Source of the DNA: Bacteroidales bacterium
Lineage (GTDB): Bacteria > Bacteroidota > Bacteroidia > Bacteroidales > Paludibacteraceae
DNA: 14,266 nt
Direction of reading: 5' to 3'
Assembly: GCA_900766775.1 (NCBI GenBank)
Contig: CAAFXN010000040.1
Span: 1 to 14,266, forward strand
The notes under the pieces were generated by a model, which saw only the letters and a program-made list of their open reading frames with translations, did not search any database and was not told where the DNA came from. This document shows positions 13,733 to 14,266 of the stretch, piece after piece; positions within the stretch are counted from its first letter, which is position 1; the number at the start of each line of letters is the position of its first letter. The position numbers and the translations under genes were made by a program.

Positions 13733-14194
13733 TTGCTTTTCCTCGACTACGATATAGTCTTTCAGGAGGTACCGGACGAGACCACCTTGGCGCTCAATAT
13801 AAGCCGCTGTCCACACCATTGCCCGGGGTGTCATAGTCCCCAACTATGGCTTGACCAAGGCGAGGTGCTGACTGCGCAGGTACTGGATACGCTCATCGCG
13901 CGTTATCCCTACATCACTTGTGTAGCGTTCATGGGAGGCGATGCCGATACAGACGTGTTGCACTTGCTTGCCGCCCACGTCCATGCCTGCCACAGTCTGC
14001 GCACGGCGTGGTACACGGGCTTCACGTGGCAACAACTGTCTGCCTCCCTGCGCCAAGCCTTCGACTATATCAAAGTCGGTCCCTATATCGAAGCCTTAGG
14101 AGGCTTGAAAAGCAAGCAAACGAACCAGCGTTTCTATCGCATAGACCGCGCCACAGGCACCGTCCTCGCCGACCTAACCTTCCGTTTCCGATAG
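13733..14194 (+). CDS. nrdG: Anaerobic ribonucleoside-triphosphate reductase activating protein
   Basis: A 153-residue radical-SAM activase that uses a 4Fe-4S cluster and S-adenosylmethionine to form the glycyl radical on NrdD. The cluster motif CX3CX2C is C26, C30 and C33 (SRCPHHCPGCHSP). FMGGDA (66-71) is the SAM-binding glycine region, and DYIKVGPYIEALGGLKS (111-127) is typical of Bacteroidales members. There is no ATG at the 5' end. The frame is closed by a stop at 13709, and TTG at 13733 is the best start because it leaves the usual few residues before DYDIVFQE. It follows nrdD by 70 bases with no promoter between, so the two form one operon under the riboswitch. Confidence 0.95.
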   Translation: MLFLDYDIVFQEVPDETTLALNISRCPHHCPGCHSPQLWLDQGEVLTAQVLDTLIARYPYITCVAFMGGDADTDVLHLLAAHVHACHSLRTAWYTGFTWQQLSASLRQAFDYIKVGPYIEALGGLKSKQTNQRFYRIDRATGTVLADLTFRFR

Positions 14195-14231
14195 AGAATT
14201 ATGCAAACACGTATAGAAAAACGGCGAATAT

Positions 14232-14263
14232 CTTGCGTATCTCAGAAAAAAGCAGTACCTTTG
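14232..14263 (+). promoter_or_regulatory. Outward promoter at the right edge
   Basis: CTTG (14232-14235), a 20-base spacer and TACCTTTG (14256-14263) match the Bacteroidetes consensus. Its last 31 bases (14236-14266) match 11111-11141 of the nrdD promoter at 27 positions. The gene it drives lies beyond the window. Confidence 0.8.
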
Positions 14264-14266
14264 CAC

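Overview
The window looks like a chromosomal segment from an anaerobic member of the Bacteroidales. The evidence is: five promoters of the Bacteroidetes type (TTG, 20 bp, TAnnTTTG); mostly weak or absent Shine-Dalgarno sequences; an anaerobic class III ribonucleotide reductase with its activase; and large Sec-exported beta-rich proteins of a kind common in this order. I see no transposase, integrase, CRISPR array, tRNA or rRNA. I cannot fix the genus.

Layout. (1) 18-620, minus: a TetR-family repressor. (2) 770-817: an 11-bp tandem repeat, followed by a plus-strand pair at 866-2007 joined by an ATGA overlap: a small unknown protein and a Rossmann/DUF2520 protein. (3) 2051-2089: a long perfect hairpin, probably a terminator shared by converging genes. 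(4) 2133-8709: three large secreted proteins. One (700 aa) is on the minus strand. Two (689 and 737 aa) form a plus-strand operon. They face away from each other across a strikingly mirror-symmetric promoter region (4284-4381). All three have signal peptides, repeated beta-rich modules and the same short C-terminal motif. (5) 8731-8764: a second shared terminator. (6) 8844-10898, minus: an M20 dipeptidase and a HAD phosphatase in one operon, with its own promoter and a consensus Shine-Dalgarno. (7) 10899-11571: 673 bases without a gene, holding the HAD-operon promoter and leader, the nrdD promoter, a cobalamin riboswitch, a terminator-like hairpin and an octamer repeat. The stretch from about 11006 to 11106 holds nothing I recognise. 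(8) 11572-14194: nrdD and nrdG, separated by a heptamer repeat, with nrdG apparently starting at TTG. (9) 14232-14263: an outward plus-strand promoter whose gene lies beyond the window.

How the parts work together. The cobalamin riboswitch probably turns down the B12-independent, oxygen-sensitive reductase NrdDG when cobalamin is plentiful, presumably because a B12-dependent class II enzyme is encoded elsewhere (inference). The three secreted proteins are the least explained part. Their shared C-terminal tail and mirrored promoters suggest one co-expressed set of exported, possibly surface-attached, repeat proteins. Their ligand or role cannot be read from the sequence. The TetR regulator, the DUF2520 pair and the peptidase/phosphatase operon look like ordinary housekeeping or regulatory genes.
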